DNA of 64,000 nucleotides, taken from NCBI GenBank assembly GCA_026545225.1, contig CM048846.1, positions 83,097,270-83,161,269 of the forward strand, read 5' to 3'. The stretch comes from Cornus controversa (lineage: Eukaryota; Streptophyta; Magnoliopsida; Cornales; Cornaceae). Shown here piece by piece: positions 36,370 through 48,990 of this stretch (its first letter is position 1; every line of letters starts with the position of its first letter). The position numbers were made by a program, and so were the translations under genes. The notes beneath the pieces were generated by a model. It was not told the DNA's origin, searched no databases, and saw only the letters and a program-made list of their open reading frames with translations.

Positions 36370-37430
36370 AAACTTATTTTTAAATATTTGACGTATATTT
36401 TTGTAATTGATAATTTTTTTGTGTCAAAATTAAATATGATCAAATTATTATTTTTGATGTATATATTTGTAATTTATCAAGTAATTAAAGTTTTAGAATG
36501 AGTATGAAATTCTACACCGACCATACAAATGTTCTTCAAATAGATGAAACTTGAATCTTCGAAAGAAGACATTAATGGTGTAAACACGGATTTGATTGAT
36601 TGAAGTTTCTGGATAGTTCCGATTGTATGAGAACATCGTTGGTCAACTATAAGAGTAACGTAGTCCAGGTAAAACGGTGAGAACACATATATTTCAAACT
36701 GGGAGGTTCTAACATTGGAAAGAAGATTTTTAAGCAAATTTTGAAACTTTTCAAAGTTGGACCGGTCTAGCTCGGACTGGCCCATGAAGTTTCAGCACTT
36801 CATACATCTGCAGGGCAAGCCCTGGATTGGTCCAAGTAAAGGCTGGACTAGTCCAAGGCTTCTGGTGGGAGATTTTTGCCTTCCAATATCCTGTTTTGAC
36901 CCGAATTTGACTTTTAAATTTTCTTAAACTTTGGGACTTGTTTCTTATTAATTTTTAACTTGATTTTCAAGAAAAATTAGGATTTTTAATCTCTATAAAA
37001 ATCTCATATAATTTCTCTCTCAATGTTTTTTCACGGAGCTTTCAATACACATCAAACTGATAATTTTTAGAGAGAGAAAGCATTAAGATATTTTTTTAGC
37101 CGAGAATTTTTTCCTTAATTCTTTATTTATATTTCTTTGAGAGATCACACACATATTCACTGAGTGATTTAGGTTGTCTCTCTTTTGCATAATTAACTGT
37201 TCAAAGACTACTTCAAAGATTTCTTCTTGATTAAATTACTGAATTGGTTTCTTCTACAACTGTTGTTGGTGAGGAATGAGAGGAAGATCGCACTATGAAT
37301 GAGACAGAATACTTGCTGAGTGTTCATGTTCTCCGGTTACCCTTCTGCAATGATTATGATATTAACTAGGAGTTTACAACTGTTAAACAAGGGTGTCACA
37401 ATAGTAAGCCAAATGTGTTGACGAGTGTAG
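36370..37430 (+). repeat. LTR family X, copy A (plus orientation, 5' part)
   Basis: Shares with the copies at 45053-47304 and 53600-54950 the order: tgacgtatat-type start, gtgtcaaaa, several ggaccggtcc/ggactagtcc palindromes (36755-36870), tgacttttaaattttctt, a ctctataaaa-like TATA region with an ttctctct leader, then ttacccttctgcaatgatta and gtaagcc. It stops abruptly at about 37430 where Gypsy sequence begins; the missing 3' end reappears at about 44500-44694. Confidence 0.65.
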
Positions 37431-40400
37431 TATAATGGATGAATGTTATTACTTTTATACACTTCGTACAAAAATAAAACCTGCAAAAACTCTACTAAAA
37501 ATCGTATAGTAATAAGTAGGGTCGAACTACTCTCAAATGAGAATCAATAATAAGTCTCAAATTTAAAACCTCAATCTTTTGGGATGAAAAATGAATATTA
37601 AAAAATAAACTTCTGATTTTTTTAATAATAAAAACTAATATTAAATGTCTTTGATCAAATGATGGAAAAAATTTCAAGGAAAGAGAATTCACTACAATGG
37701 ATCCACATAAATAAAGTTTCTAATATTCTTATCTAGTTTTTTCCTTCAATAATCAATACATTTCACCAATCCAATTAGAACTTGGAAAGATGAAGGAAGA
37801 TATGACATATAAAAAAAAACAACACTTGATTATATACAAGAGAATATTTTTTACTTAATTTGATGCACATTGACTAGGTAAACAGAGGAAGGCATTCTTC
37901 GAATTACCATTATTTGGCAAACACGAAAAATCCTCCTTATAATTTTAGAAAATAAAAATTCAGAATAAAAGAGTAAAAGAATGCTCGTGGGAGGAAAAAT
38001 TAGACAAGAAAATAAAAAAAACTTACTTATATTTCAGCCATGGTGGCTTCATCACTCCCTTGAGAAGGATGCTTACGCTTGCATATCAATAGAAAAAAAA
38101 CATATAGAAATAAACTACTATTTTTCATTGAATCAAGAAAATAATTACACTATTTTTTTTTAATAATTTCTTTATAATTTTCTAACTCCCTTCAACATCC
38201 TCTAAGACCCCTTATTTATAGAGTTAGAGGGGAAGGGTTTAGGTGGAAAAAACTTTAAATTCAAAATTCAAAATACAAAATTTTGAATTTAAATATCTAA
38301 TATTTGATCTCTATATTTTTAATTTGAATTCTGGACTACAGATGTGGCTGTGTAAAAAATATTTTGCAAAGTTTTGAACTTGAGACCTCTTATGAAATAA
38401 ATTGCACAAAATACTATCTCTCCTACAATTTTTCTTATGTTCATCTTTGGCTATATATATCCTTTTCAGCCATTTTTTGCTACTTTTCTTCTTATTTGGA
38501 AATCAACCCCTATAAAACATAAAATGTAAATATAACAACATTTAAATAAAATAAAAGAGTAATTAAAAACTTATTTTGAGATATGAAATAACAAGTTTTT
38601 TACACTTATCAAATTACCCCCAAACGAGCTTTTGTTAGTCCTCTAGCAAATACAAGCAAAAGAGATGAATGCACAAAACTATTACTTTTATTTAACTTCT
38701 AACTAAAGATGTGCCACTTTCATAAGTTGTTCTCAATTGCATTTACCATATGTAATAAGGCCTTAAACCCCTAGGTTACCCCTAGTTTACAAGCTATAGC
38801 CTCATGAGAGTTTGCAGTGAAGATACCGACAAACTTCCTAACTACTGGAAAAGAAGAGTTGTTTTAAGTAAGTAGTTTCCCCTATTGTTCAGAGAATCTC
38901 CTGTATATCTATGAAACATAAAAAATAAGAAATGAAATTATTAAGTTCCTCACACACAACAAGCTACTAGGGTGTCATAAAAATAAACATTAAGAAAAAT
39001 TCATCCACAAGTAACCTAGAAACAAAGTGCATGTGTGTGAAATCGACAAAAAGCCATCCTCAAATCCAAGTAATGTAATTCCCAAGTCACTAGAAAAAAA
39101 AGACGTTTCGACTTCAAATCTCACAGGTAAATATCTCTCTAAAAAATAACTCTCAGAGATTTGGCTAATTGTCTCTCTCAGTTGTATGTGAGTAGAAACT
39201 TTGTTTTCAGAGTAAAAGCAAGCTCACATACTAATATGAAAAATTGGTACATATAAATTGAAAAGTCTTATGATAAAAATGTTGATCAGTTTTGGGAGAA
39301 TGTCGTGCTACCCACCATAGCGCCTTCTCACTTATTACCCACTATCATATATTTTCATAAATCCTACAGGTGGTGATTAGGATGGGGCTGTAGGTGAATG
39401 TTTTTAAATGAGATGAGTCTTCAAAATATCTCAAAGGAAAAACTTGTCTTTTTTTTTTCTTTCTCTTTTTTTTTTCATTGAAAAAAAATATGATGAATTT
39501 TTTTTCTTTTTCTTTGTACACAAGAACATCCGTATCACTTTTCATAAACTAACAATACAAACAAAGATTATGGTATGATATGATAGTAGAAAAATAAATT
39601 AGAAGGCTTATGTTTCTCTTAACTTGAAGTGATTCATTCTCAGTGAGCAACCAAAATGAAAGATAATGAGACTAACAATAATTTTTAATACGGTATCCAA
39701 GAAAATTGAGTCATCTTTTGACTCAGAGTTAGCATAAAAACTTTCTACAAAGGTGAAAGGCATGAAAGCTCACAAGGTCTAAGTCTCTACTATTAGATCT
39801 TCCAGATTATCAAGAAGTTACTCATTTTTCACTTTGAATTGCAAAGTTTGACTTTTGTGCAAAAAGTATTTCTACTTCAAAATGCTTGTGATGCAATAAT
39901 GTTTATCATTATATTACTCTAATAACAAGTTCAATTCATATCTAAACATTAATATCTCTTGGATTTCATGAAGCGGATCATAAGTTAATCTAATCTTATA
40001 ATTGTAAAGGTACTATACTGCCACACACAATGAAAAAAATAATTTTTTTATAAATAAATTGTAAAATGACTCTATTTTGGATCAAAAGATTTTCAAAAAA
40101 AGGCATATGTTTTGATAAATCTACCCCACCCCAAACAAAATACAAAACTATCCCTAGTGTTAAAAGTACAGTAACCAAATAAATAATGTATTACTGGAGA
40201 CATATAGAAAAACATGGAACAAATTACCTCAATTGTTCTGGTGTGGTGGAAGTACAGTCCATACAAAGATGCAATGCATAATAATATAGACTAAATGATT
40301 TAGGAACCATATTAATCAAATACCGTATCCCCAAATAGAATATAAACATATCCAAATAGAGTTTACAAAAAATCCTAAACTAAGTAGCAATACAACTAAA

Positions 40401-40499
40401 CAACTACAGAACTCTAAAATCAACAGGTAGGGTTGCCTCCTAGGAACTCTAAGTTTAATGTCTTCAGCCAGATGCAAAGGAGATAGTACCCCCAAAAGA

Positions 40500-41570
40500 T
40501 CAATTTGAATAGACTGGATCGATGAGAAGAACATCTTCAATTTCACGAGCCTCCAACTCAAGAAAAGGCTTTAGACGTTGAGCATTAACTTTGAATAACT
40601 TTCTATTTTTGGGATCTTGAACCTTAATAGCACCATAACTAGTAACATGGTGGACATAGTATGGACCAGACCATCGTGACCTCAACTTCCTAGGGAACAA
40701 TTCAAGACGAGAGTTATACAGAAGAACCTTCAGTCCTAGGGAGAAATATTTTCTTAGAATATGTTTGTCATATTCCAATTTGGTTTTAATTATATAAATC
40801 ATCAAACTCTCGTAGGCATCATTTCTGATTTCTTCCAACTCATTGAGTTGAAGTGACCTGCACTCTTCAGCTTTATCATAGTTAAAATTCATGGCCTTGA
40901 TAGCCCAATAAGCATGGTGTTAGACGTCGACAGGCAAGTGGCATACTTTGCCATAAACCAAGTGATATGGAGATACTCCTATAGGAGTCTTATAAGCAGT
41001 ACGATATGCCCACAAAGCATTTTGGAAGCGGAGACTCTAGTCCTTCCTTGTGGGGTTAACCATTTTTTCTAAGATATGTTTGATCTCCCTATTGGATACC
41101 TCAACCTGACCATTGGTTTGTGGGTGATAAGATAGGGCCACCTTGTGGGTGATCCCATATTTGGACATTAAGCTTGCAAATACTTTGTTGCAAAAATAGG
41201 AACCATTATCACTAATTATGGCTCGAGGTACATCGAATCTTGGTAAAATTAAGTCTTTTAAGAAATTCACCATAACTCTATGGTCTGCTATCTTGGTGGC
41301 TAATGCTTCTACTCATTCGGACACATAATCAACACCAAAAAGGATATAGATATACCCAAATGAGGAGGGAAAGGGTCCTATGAAGTCAATACCCCAAACA
41401 TCAAAGATTTTAAAAACTAGAATTGATTGTTGGGGCCACTCATTATGCTTGGTAATCTTACCTAATAGTTGATATCTAGGACAAACGAGATAGTGGGTAT
41501 GAGTATCCTTAAAAAGGGTGGCTAATAAAATCCTAACTGTAAGATTTTTGCAGCGGTCCATTTAGAACTA
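40500..41570 (-). pseudogene. Gypsy integrase (broken)
   Basis: Zinc-binding remnants (HTHYLVCPRYQ) and the core are spread over three frames: GIDFIGP (first Asp), IISDNGSYFCNK (second Asp) and HPQTNGQVEVSNREIK (Glu), so the DDE triad residues are all present. The C-terminal segment (40892-40500) has LRSRWSGPYYVHHV and APRRLKPF-like residues; no chromodomain is visible. Frame breaks near 41037, 41300 and 40900. Confidence 0.8.
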
Positions 41571-41737
41571 AAATGGCCACCACATGCCTGATCATAACAA
41601 AAGAAAATGACAGACTCTTGGTCCTCCTTGGGGATATACCTACGGATGATCTGATATGGACAATACTTAAACAAGTAGGGGTCATCCCAAGAATATGCCT
41701 TAGCCTTAGCTAGGGACTTGTCTCTCTCTTGCCTAGA

Positions 41738-42330
41738 CTAAGTGGAAGGGATTTGATTAGTCACAATATAATTAATAATATCAGCATACCATGATATATG
41801 AGATATTACAAAAAGTTGCTTATTAGGAAAATAACCAGAGATGGGAAGGGAGTCATTAATAGAATTAATAACAAGACGAGACAAATGATTAGAGACTACA
41901 TTCTCTGAGACTTTCTTATCACAGATCTCAAGGTCAAATTCTTGAAGGAGTAAGTCCATCGCATCAACCTAGGTTTGACATCTTTTTTGGAAAGAAGATG
42001 TCATAATGCTGCATGATCAGTATAGATAATGACCTTAGGTCCGATCAAATAAAAGCAAACTTTATCAAAGGAAAACACGACTGCCAACAACTCTTTCTCA
42101 GTGGTTTAGTAGTTAAGTTACACATCGTTCAGGGTCTTGCTAGCATAATAGATCACATATGGTACTTTATTAACTCTTTGTCCTTAAATAACCCCAATTG
42201 CATAATTCGACGCATCGCACATGATCTCAAAAGGTAGGTTCCAATTAGGAGGGCGAATTATGGGTGCAGTGGTGAGGGCTGACTTTAATTGCTCAAAAGC
42301 CGAGTGACAAACATCTGTAAACTCAAATAG
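41738..42330 (-). pseudogene. Gypsy RNase H region (broken)
   Basis: In shifting frames the minus strand reads PFEIMCDASNYAIGVI, YYASKTLN, TTEKELLAVV and IYTDHAALWHLL, then FDLEICDKKVSENVVSNHLS at the end. These are the standard RNase H landmarks of plant Gypsy polyproteins. Several stops are present. Confidence 0.75.
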
Positions 42331-43272
42331 TGTATCTTTAGCTAGAAGATGGGTCAAAGGTCATGCTATCTTACTGAAATCTTTGATGAAACGCCTATAG
42401 AACCCAACATGACCTAGGAAAGCTCAAATATAGCGAATAGTTTTGGGGATAGGTAGATTGGAGATGAGGTCAACTTTTGCTTCATCTACCTCTATTCCTT
42501 CACTGGAAATAGTATGACCTAGAATAATTACTTTCTTTGCCAAGAAGTGACATTTTTCCCAATTAAGAACCAGGTTAGTGTCATGACAACGTTGAAGTAC
42601 TAGAATAAGATGGTGCAGACATTGCTTAAAAGATGAACCAAAGACAGAGAAGTCACTCATAAAGACTTGTAGAAATTTGTCAACCATGTCATGAAAGATA
42701 CTCATCATGCACCTCTAAAATGTGGCGGGTGCATTATATAACCCAAAGGGCTTGCGATGATAAGAAAATGTGACAAATAGACAGGTGAAAGTTGTCTTGT
42801 CTTGGTCATTAGGGTGGACGGAAATCTGGTTATAGCCAGAGTAACCATCTAAAAAGCAATAGTATGCCTGACCAACTAATTTCTCTAACATTTGGTCAAC
42901 AAAAGGTAGAGGGAAGTGATCGTTCCTAGTCACACTATTAAGCTTCCCATAATTTATACAAACTTGTTATCTAGTTTGGACACTAGTAGGAGCTAACTCA
43001 TTATTGTCATTGGCAACGACAGTGATGTCAGACTTTTTTGGGATGAAATGGATTGGACTTACCCACTGGTTATCAGAGATGGGAAATATGATTTTGGCAT
43101 ATAGAAGTTTGATAACTTCAGCGCAAAAAACTTCTTTTAAATTAGGGTTAAGTGTACTCTGAGGTTGTCGACATGTTTTAGCATCGTTCTTTAAGTGAAT
43201 ACGATGTTGGACCACGAAAGGACTAATACTTTTGATGTCATCAATGGACCAAACTATTGCTTCTTTATTCAC
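42331..43272 (-). pseudogene. Gypsy reverse transcriptase (broken, active site altered)
   Basis: Three frames (43272-42967, 42933-42715, 42708-42424) carry NLKEVFCAEVIKLLYAKII, WVSPIHFIPKK, FLDGYSGYNQI, PFGLYNAPATF and TNLVLNWEKCHF. The catalytic (F/Y)xDD box reads FMSDF: the first Asp is Ser, encoded near 42655-42657. With stops between the segments, the enzyme is dead. Confidence 0.85.
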
Positions 43273-43659
43273 CCTAAGAACCTCAATTAGTTAGGTCTCC
43301 TGATCTTCGATTAAATCATAAGCTATCACCATAGAAAAAATTTTAGACTCACCTAGGTATAAGTATTTCAAAGTCGTAGGTAGAGGCTTTTATTTGACCA
43401 TAGGGGGTTTCTTGACATCTTCAAATGAGTGGTATTTGGCAAAGACAATGGTTCAAACTGGGACCTATATTTTGGTGTGTCAGAGATTGGAATGGAATCT
43501 AACAAGGCATTGACTTCACTAATATAACTATCCTCGTCAAAATCAGCACTAAAATGTGCTACGTACTATTGGAGTAGATCTTCAGGGTAGGAATGCTCAA
43601 AAGTGTGTGAGGTCAATGACTCAATAAGACAAACATCTCCAAAGGAATCTGAGTTAGGG

Positions 43660-44330
43660 GGTTATTTTATCAAGCTAAACACATTGACTTCCACTTTCAT
43701 GTTACCAAAGGTTAATGTCATGTTACCATTCCTACAATTGATCAATGTATTGGCTATAGCTAAGAATGGTCGACCTAAAATGATTAAAATCCGTTTACCT
43801 TGAATGGGTTGTGTATCTAGTACGATGAAATCTATAGGGTAATAGAAATCAGCCACTTTAACAATTACATCCTCAATTATACCCTTTGGAATCTTAACTG
43901 ATCGATCAGCTAATTGAATTCTAACACCAGTTTCCTTAAATTATTTAACCCTAACTTTTGGTAAATTGAATAAGGTAATAAGTTCACATTAACACCTAGA
44001 TCTAACAAGGCCTGATCGGCAAAATTTTCTCCTATTCTACAAAGGATAGTTGAACTTCCAGGAACTTTATGTTAGACCATGACTTGGTTTTGTAGGAAAG
44101 AAGAGCAATGTTGGGCTATGAAGGCTTCCTTTGGGATATTGGTTTTCTTCTTGATTAAGTCATTGATGAACTTTGCATAAGAAGGGATTTGCTTAATGGT
44201 AGTGAGAAATGGAATATTAATCTGGAGATTCTGAAAAATCTCTAAGATCTCATTATATTGCGAAACATTTTTATTATTGACTAGTCTAGAGGGAAAGGGT
44301 GCAAGTGGAGCATATGGCTTAAGAGTGGTA
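43660..44330 (-). pseudogene. Gypsy gag end and aspartic protease (broken)
   Basis: Minus-strand reading gives INIPFLTTIKQIPSYAKFIN, then a protease region with the DLG-type site (ALLDLGVNVNLLPYS; the catalytic triad is usually DxG) and IILGRPFLAIANTLINCRNG in frame 43856-43662. Stops separate the parts. The gag N-terminus is absent. Confidence 0.7.
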
Positions 44331-44489
44331 TTGTCAATCTGAGGACTTTAGTTTTTTGGCCCTGGGAGAGTTGGATGGGGGAGACTTAAACGGTGCAGTC
44401 TCATCTTGGGTGGGTAGCTCAACCTTATTATGTATTTGTGTTCTTGATCGAAGTGTTGTGATAGAATTCACATGGCCATTTGATTGGTC

Positions 44490-44694
44490 AGTGGCAGAAG
44501 AAGATTCTATGAGATTAACTCCTTTGTTTTTAAGGTTTATTTTATTTACTTACTTTGTCGTATTGCTCAGATTTTTTAATTGGACTTAAAATTGAATAAT
44601 CTGAAAGATTAAACAAAAAATAAATAAACTTAACCACCCCCCTCTAGGTTTTAAAACAAGCTTTCGGAGCTGCTTTGACACCGCGTAACTCACA
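44490..44694 (+). repeat. LTR family X, 3' end (probable rest of copy A)
   Basis: Contains cacccccctctaggttttaa and ends gcgtaactcaca. This matches the 3' ends of the family at 47050-47137 (plus) and 45053-45150 (minus). It lies directly beyond the truncated Gypsy element, in the same orientation as copy A. Confidence 0.6.
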
Positions 44695-45052
44695 CAAGTT
44701 AGTTCAAATTGATAGTTTGAGTGTCTTTTCATTATCAAACCAAAATAAATTAACGAAGTGTTACTTCATCTTCCTGAATTCTTCCTTTTGCTCTTCAACC
44801 TAGGGACAATAGTAACCTTTTTTAGTTGTTGTTCTCCTTCCAAGAGTAGGTTCTTACGCGTTACTTACCTTGTCCGCCACTAAAAACACCACTTTTTGTT
44901 TGGTTTACATGTGTTAAAGTATGTCACCAATGTTGATCCTCAGCCATGAGCCATAATAGAACTCTCCATGAGATTGATAGTTGCATTACTTATAACTTCC
45001 TTTATTAGAGACAAAGCAGATTCAGGATTACCTTTCATTTCAAGGCATAACT

Positions 45053-47304
45053 TGAGAGTTACGTGGTACAGAAATGGCTGAGAAAGCTTTATTAAAACCT
45101 GAAGGGGGTGAATAGGTTTAATTTCTCATTTGTTCAATTTCTTAGATTAATTCAACTTAGTCTAATTAAAAATTAATCAACCATAATATACATGGAAAAT
45201 CCAATACGTGGAAAACCAACTCCACTCTGCTAAAAATTTGATGTTGAATACCCTAGGCTTACTCTTGCGACTTCACATCCAATTGCTACAAACTTCAAGC
45301 TAATTTCACAATCCTTGTAGAAAGGTAGTTGGAAGAACCCGAACACTCTGTAAATATTTTGTCCCCTTCATAGTGTGATTATCTTCTCATTCTTCACGAA
45401 CATAAAGTTGTAAAAGTAACTAAACAATCCAATAACTTAATCAATAAGAAATTTTTGAAGTAGTCTTTGACCAATTAATCAAGTAGAGAGCATCATCCTA
45501 AATCACTCAGGGAATATGTTTATGTTCTTAAGAAAGATAAACAGAAAAATCAATTAAGAATTTTTTGCCCTAATACTTCTCAAAAGCTTTTTCTCTCTAA
45601 AAATAATATTTTCTGAAAGCATAATTGTAGATAAAATATAAGAGAGTATTTATAGATGATGAAGTCCTAATTGTACTTAAAAAAGTTAAAAAATATTGTA
45701 ACACATTTTTCAAAATTCCAAAGAATTTAGAAACCAATTTGAGTCAAAACAGGATTTTCTTGATTTGAAAAAGGATCGGTTGTGAGTTCACTTGGACTAG
45801 TTAAGGTTTCATATAGGCACGTTCACTATGCTCGAATTTTAATTTTTGAGATACAAAATTACCTTGGATTGGTTCGAAGAACATGTGAGCCGGTCCAACT
45901 TTGAAAACTATGAAAAAATTAAGTTAAAATCATAGTTTTCAAAATTGGACTTCAAACTATAAAATGAAAAATGTCCTCAAAACTAAGTTTGATCAAGCTC
46001 TAATCTTTCATTCATTTTTTTGTAATTGATCATGGAGTTGAAGAGTGAGAGCTTGGAGTGTGTTCTTCATCAGTGCATCATTTGAACCAAGGAATTTGAT
46101 TGAGTGAAGCATTGAAGTGGCTTCAAGAGAGCATGAATGTCGTTAATCATGATTTAAGCATTATTTAGTCCAGGTAAGCTGGTGGGGAAACATAAGTTTT
46201 GAAAACTTTGTTACTGGTCTTAAAATATAGAGTTTCGAAGTTATAATTTCATAATTTCAAAGTTAGATCAGTTCATGTTTTTTCTGAAGCAGTCCAAGAG
46301 CTCTCGGGATCTCAAAATTGATCCCCAACATAGCTAGACCGGTCCATGAGGTCTCGATACCTAAAATTGAGGTCTTAGCAAGGCTTCTGACAGTCCCTTT
46401 TTTCCTTCTTTTGTCCCTTTTTGACATGAATTTGACTCTAAACTTCCCTTAAACATCGGAATTCGTTTCCTATTGATTTTTAACTTATTTTTCAAGAAAA
46501 GTTAGGGCTTCAAAATCTATTTAAACCCTCATATGTTCTCTCTAAAAAATTGCTTTCAAAGAGCTTTTCATATACATCAAAGAATATATTTTTAAAAAGA
46601 GAAAACAATTGAGATAATTTTCAATAGAGAATTTTATTATTCTATTTATATTTTTGAGAGCACACACATACGGAGTGTTTAATTTTTGATACTCTTATCA
46701 ATTTGATCAACTAGATTTTCAAAGACATCATCAATCTATATAGTTTGATCAGAGATATAGTGGTGGTTTCGTTATACTAGCTTTTATCTGAAGAGGAAGG
46801 AGAAAGAATTACTACAAAGAGGACAAATACTTATGGAGTATTTTTGTTCTTTCAGCTACCCTTCTGAAAGGATTGTGATATTAGCTGGACGTCTGTATCA
46901 ATTGGACGAGGAGTTGCAAGTGTAAGCCTGAAGCGTTCCATATCAAGTTCTTGTCAGAGTGGAGTGGGTGTGAGTTTGGGATATAATTTGTTGTACTTTG
47001 ATTTAAGATAGTGGATTGGTTTCTCTCGGGTCATCTACCTCACCCCCATTGGTTTTTCCTATTCACCCTCCTCTAGGTCTAAGGATTAGCATCTCATGCT
47101 TAATTAACAGAACCGTTTCTGCACCACATAACTCACAGTCCTCACACACTTACCTGGACTAAATGATGTTCTCACTTGATCAATGATGTCCATACACTTT
47201 TCTTCAGCTCCATGATCGATTACAAAGAGTTGAACAAAAAAGTACAACTCAATCAAGCTTAGTTTTGACACTGAAATTTGTCAATTACAATTATATATCT
47301 CACA
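45053..47304 (-). repeat. Solo LTR of family X carrying a nested copy
   Basis: On the minus strand the LTR starts TGTGAGATATATAATTG at 47304 and ends GTAACTCTCA at 45053. It is flanked by an exact 5-bp duplication, TAACT in plus reading (45048-45052 and 47305-47309). No internal retrotransposon sequence follows, so it is a solo LTR. It is split at 45977/47138 by an inverted family member (45978-47137). With that removed, about 1.09 kb remains. Confidence 0.8.
45978..47137 (+). repeat. LTR family X, nested copy in opposite orientation
   Basis: Begins caaaactaagtttgatcaag and ends ctcaca at 47137. GTCCT occurs immediately before (45973-45977) and after (47138-47142) and belongs to the host LTR, so it is the target duplication. 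The first 35-45 bases expected of the LTR are missing. Its body carries gaccggtccatgagg, a ctatttaaaccctcatatg TATA-like region, and cacccctcctctagg-type 3' sequence. Confidence 0.75.
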
Positions 47305-47339
47305 TAACTTGTATCTATACACTTTATATTAGGGCAAGG

Positions 47340-47629
47340 AATAATCAGACTCAAATTGACTTCTGTGAAGTTGTGGCTCGAATTACTCTCGGCGATAGAA
47401 GTGGGGATCGATCCCTAGCTTCAATCACAGAGAGTTCAAAAGCTCAGAGAAGCTGTGATGGATAGCTTCAATCGATCTGGCCATTTTTAGTCTATAAATC
47501 GTAGAGTGTTCAAAGGCTTAGAAAAGTTACAATCAAAGTTGGGGATCAATTGCCAATACGGGGGCTTCGATTGTTGAAATTAAAGGTGCATTTTTATGTT
47601 TTTTTGGGCCCATTTTTAGAATACTCTTG

Positions 47630-47673
<44 letters not shown>

Positions 47674-48015
47674 ATTTAGGGTTTGGAAAATAGCAATACC
47701 TGAAGATCTCTTGACACAAGAAAGGGAGAAAAAAGAAAAGAGTTTCTTGGGGATTAGGTAAAGAAAGAGAGAGAGAGAGGTCTGATTACCGAAAGAGAGT
47801 TAGAGATTGGGTTTGGGGCTGAAATTTGTAATCTTTTTATTTTTCGCATAGTAAAATCTTTTGCTGGATTTCCACCATGAACGTAACCCAAACTTTGGGT
47901 GAACCATGTAAATCTTTGTGATATTTGTGTAACGTGTTTACTTTTTTGCTTGTTTCTTGATTGATTGCATGGTTCACTAAATTCCGTGTTTGCTTCTACT
48001 ACATTAAACACGACA
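47340..48015 (+). repeat. Copia-type LTR-like fragment with (TA)n
   Basis: Contains a run of about 36 bp of ta (47636-47671) and a 3' block (47821-48010) similar to 24279-24445. Repeated gatcgat and cttcaatc motifs lie at 47400-47580. Boundaries not established. Confidence 0.4.
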
Positions 48016-48219
48016 AATTGGAATTAGTTTCTTAACAACTTCTACCACGTCAAGGAGACATTCTACCAGTGAGTTAAATCTCATCCCTGCTCCCATCAAG
48101 AAAAAATACTGACTAATCTTAATGTAAATAGTCAAAAAACTCAACACCACTATTCATAAACAAATTGGAGCCAGGTTTCTTTTCATACTATTACAGATAT
48201 GAAAATCATATGAATAAAA

Positions 48220-48255
<36 letters not shown>

Positions 48256-48990
48256 CATTATATAATGCATCAAACTATACTTTTATTGTAAAGAGCTATG
48301 CATTATAACTAATTTTTTTAGGTATATTCTCAGTTGCATGAATTATTACATCTTCTTCGAGTTAGAGCTTGCACATTTTAAAATACACCTTAATTGCCTA
48401 ATGTTTACAGCTTGGCATTCTTTATTAGCCAAAAAAGGCTAATAAGAATGTGATATCTGAAATCTCTTTTAGGACTTTGCTAGAATAATTTTAGTATAAA
48501 TGGCTAACATGGAGATAAACTCGGCTGATGTCATTACAAATTCAGATAGAATCAATATCTTCTCAAAGAAATTTGAAGATCAATGAAGAATTTTTGTAAG
48601 AAAGTTAAAAGGGGACATTTGCTCGATATGGAAGAAATTGCCCAACAGTATTATTGCACCTAATTAACCAATCAATATCATACTTTTAGTTTTGATTCTT
48701 ACTATGTAATTCATGAAAAAATTTCAATACCCCAGGGTAACATTTCGAAGAATTTCACTATGTAACATTTCAAATTATCATTATAAGGTGAATCAAGTTT
48801 CATCGATTCCTAACATTTCAAATCTTTTGTACCACTGGACTCTACAATTGAATCTAAATCAGAGTTAAATTAAGGTATTTAGTGTCCTAATTTTAATTTC
48901 GGCAAACATTCACGGGTCATAAACCCTCATCAAAACTAATCAAGTGGCTCAAGCCATCAATTTGGATCATAATCCATCCAGTTGTATAAT
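48016..48990. other. Intergenic, no recognised gene
   Basis: AT-rich with a (TA)n run at 48223-48251. No supported feature. Confidence 0.4.

Larger units (their letters stand above)
37435..44480 (-). mobile_element. Truncated Athila-like Ty3/Gypsy element
   Basis: Reading the minus strand, domains come in Gypsy order: end of gag and protease (44330-43660), reverse transcriptase (43272-42330), RNase H (42300-41860), integrase (41570-40500), then about 3 kb of non-coding sequence (40499-37435) that should hold the post-integrase spacer and 3' LTR. The integrase phrase DVWGIDFIGPFPSSFG and the reverse transcriptase phrase TNLVLNWEKCHF are typical of the Athila branch. The 5' LTR and most of gag are missing on the right. 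Many stops and frameshifts make it inactive. It interrupts LTR family X (copy A on the left, its 3' end on the right). Confidence 0.75.
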
